This document shows, in pieces, positions 5,579 to 6,169 of a stretch of 6,169 nt of DNA. A model generated the notes under the pieces. That model worked only from the letters and a program-made list of their open reading frames with translations. It made no database searches and was not told where the DNA came from. Source of the DNA: Methylobacteriaceae bacterium (GTDB lineage: Bacteria > Pseudomonadota > Alphaproteobacteria > Rhizobiales > Beijerinckiaceae); contig JAFAPJ010000658.1 of NCBI GenBank assembly GCA_019247255.1, positions 1 to 6,169 on the forward strand, in the 5' to 3' direction. Numbering within the stretch: the first letter of the stretch is position 1; each line of letters starts with the position of its first letter. The position numbers and the translations under genes were made by a program.

Positions 5579-6169
5579 TCGCGGCCGAACCAGCGCCGGC
5601 GCGGCTTGGTCGAGGCTGGGGCTGGAGGGCCGGGGAGGGCGTGATGCTGGGCGGGATCGAGCCGCGGGGCGAGGCGGGCGCGCTCGTCGAGGCTCGCCTC
5701 CAGCTTGCGGAACGTCGCGAAGAACTCGATCTCGGCATAGCGCGTGGGATCAAGTGCCACGAGCGCGAGCGGCAGGAGGCCCGCCGCGATCACCGTCGTC
5801 CAGGCTCGCGCGAAGCTCCAGGGCGTCCAGACGGTGCAATGCACGTCCGGCCGCTCGCCTCCGGCCGCGACGGCCTCCGCGATCCGGCGCGGGACGTCGG
5901 GCTCGCCGGCGTGAATGCGGCGCGGCGCTGGGCGGCCAAGCCAGACCTCGCCGCCGTCGATCTCCGCGCAATGGAGGAGATGGTCGTAGACCTGACCGGG
6001 CGTGGGCGCGCGCGGCCGCTCAACCGCCCAGCCGAGGAGCTCGCGGGCCAGCGTCGGCTCGCGCAGGTGGTCGAAGGTGAAGCGCTTGTCGGGCACCGCG
6101 AGGCAGAGATGGCCGCCTTCGCGCAGGCAGGCCGCGATGTCGGCGAGCCAGCCGACGGGATCCGCGAGA
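5575..6169 (-). CDS. Class I SAM-dependent methyltransferase, C-terminal part
   Basis: The minus-strand frame is open from the right window edge to a TAG at 5577-5575 and gives 197 visible residues. The visible part begins with LADPVGWLADIAACLREGG (1-19) and LCLAVPDKRFTFD (21-33). This is the late Rossmann-fold region of type 11/class I methyltransferases, where 'DP-GWL-E-RVL-GG-L-L-PDKR-TFD' is characteristic. The SAM-binding glycine motif must lie beyond the window. Downstream are a DHLLHCAEI segment (about 62-70), TVWTPWSFARAW (about 112-123) and an EIEFFATFRKLE segment near the end of the domain. The tail (last 30 residues) is rich in Pro and Arg and ends WFGRD. A GTG at 6096-6094 is an internal valine, not a start, because clear homologous sequence continues upstream of it. 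Relatives often sit beside glycosyltransferases in surface-polysaccharide clusters, which fits the convergent GT61 gene. The methyl acceptor is unknown. Confidence 0.85.
   Translation of the reverse strand, partial: LADPVGWLADIAACLREGGHLCLAVPDKRFTFDHLREPTLARELLGWAVERPRAPTPGQVYDHLLHCAEIDGGEVWLGRPAPRRIHAGEPDVPRRIAEAVAAGGERPDVHCTVWTPWSFARAWTTVIAAGLLPLALVALDPTRYAEIEFFATFRKLEASLDERARLAPRLDPAQHHALPGPPAPASTKPRRRWFGRD

Noticed and set aside
5593..5602. Palindrome GCGCCGGCGC near the end of the methyltransferase gene as a bidirectional terminator
   Set aside because: It lies within coding sequence, has no loop of its own and no T tract on either side. It is explained by Arg codons in the C-terminal tail.

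Overview
The window is very GC-rich, with GC-dominated third codon positions and dense coding on one strand. Together with the protein families present (DUF485/ActP symporter pair, DhlB-type haloacid dehalogenase, GT61 glycosyltransferase), this suggests an alphaproteobacterium of the Hyphomicrobiales, for example a Methylobacterium-like or Xanthobacter-like organism. That placement is inferred from composition and family resemblance; no rRNA or other taxonomic marker is present.

Layout, left to right. (1) The 3' end of an aldose 1-epimerase (LacX-like) gene, cut by the window edge. (2) A complete SDR-family oxidoreductase of the YghA / general stress protein 39 type. A 9-bp perfect stem-loop follows it. 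(3) A three-gene same-strand cassette: a small two-helix DUF485 membrane protein, an ActP-like sodium:solute symporter whose start codon overlaps the DUF485 stop (ATGA), and, 36 bp later, a type II (L-2-)haloacid dehalogenase with a complete active site. A 7-bp stem-loop lies just after it. (4) After a 185-bp intergenic stretch, a GT61 (DUF563) glycosyltransferase starting with GTG. (5) On the opposite strand, converging on the glycosyltransferase, the C-terminal two-thirds or so of a class I SAM-dependent methyltransferase that runs off the right edge. The two convergent genes end on the same CTAG tetranucleotide.

How the genes may work together. The clearest functional unit is DUF485-symporter-dehalogenase. 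In E. coli, DUF485 (YjcH) and ActP sit with acetyl-CoA synthetase. Here the catabolic partner is instead a hydrolytic dehalogenase, so the unit is best read as uptake plus dehalogenation of short 2-halocarboxylates such as chloroacetate or 2-chloropropionate, giving glycolate or lactate. The arrangement resembles the dhlC-dhlB pair known from Xanthobacter autotrophicus GJ10. The GT61 and methyltransferase genes look like glycan or surface-polysaccharide functions and have no visible link to the cassette. The epimerase and SDR are probably housekeeping or stress-related carbohydrate/carbonyl enzymes.

I see no tRNA, rRNA, CRISPR, insertion sequence, prophage or att-like repeat. No gene-free stretch exceeds 300 bp; the longest are 473-572 (100 bp), 1431-1551 (121 bp) and 4218-4402 (185 bp), which hold only the small stem-loops listed. 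I did not find convincing evidence of an entirely new system.
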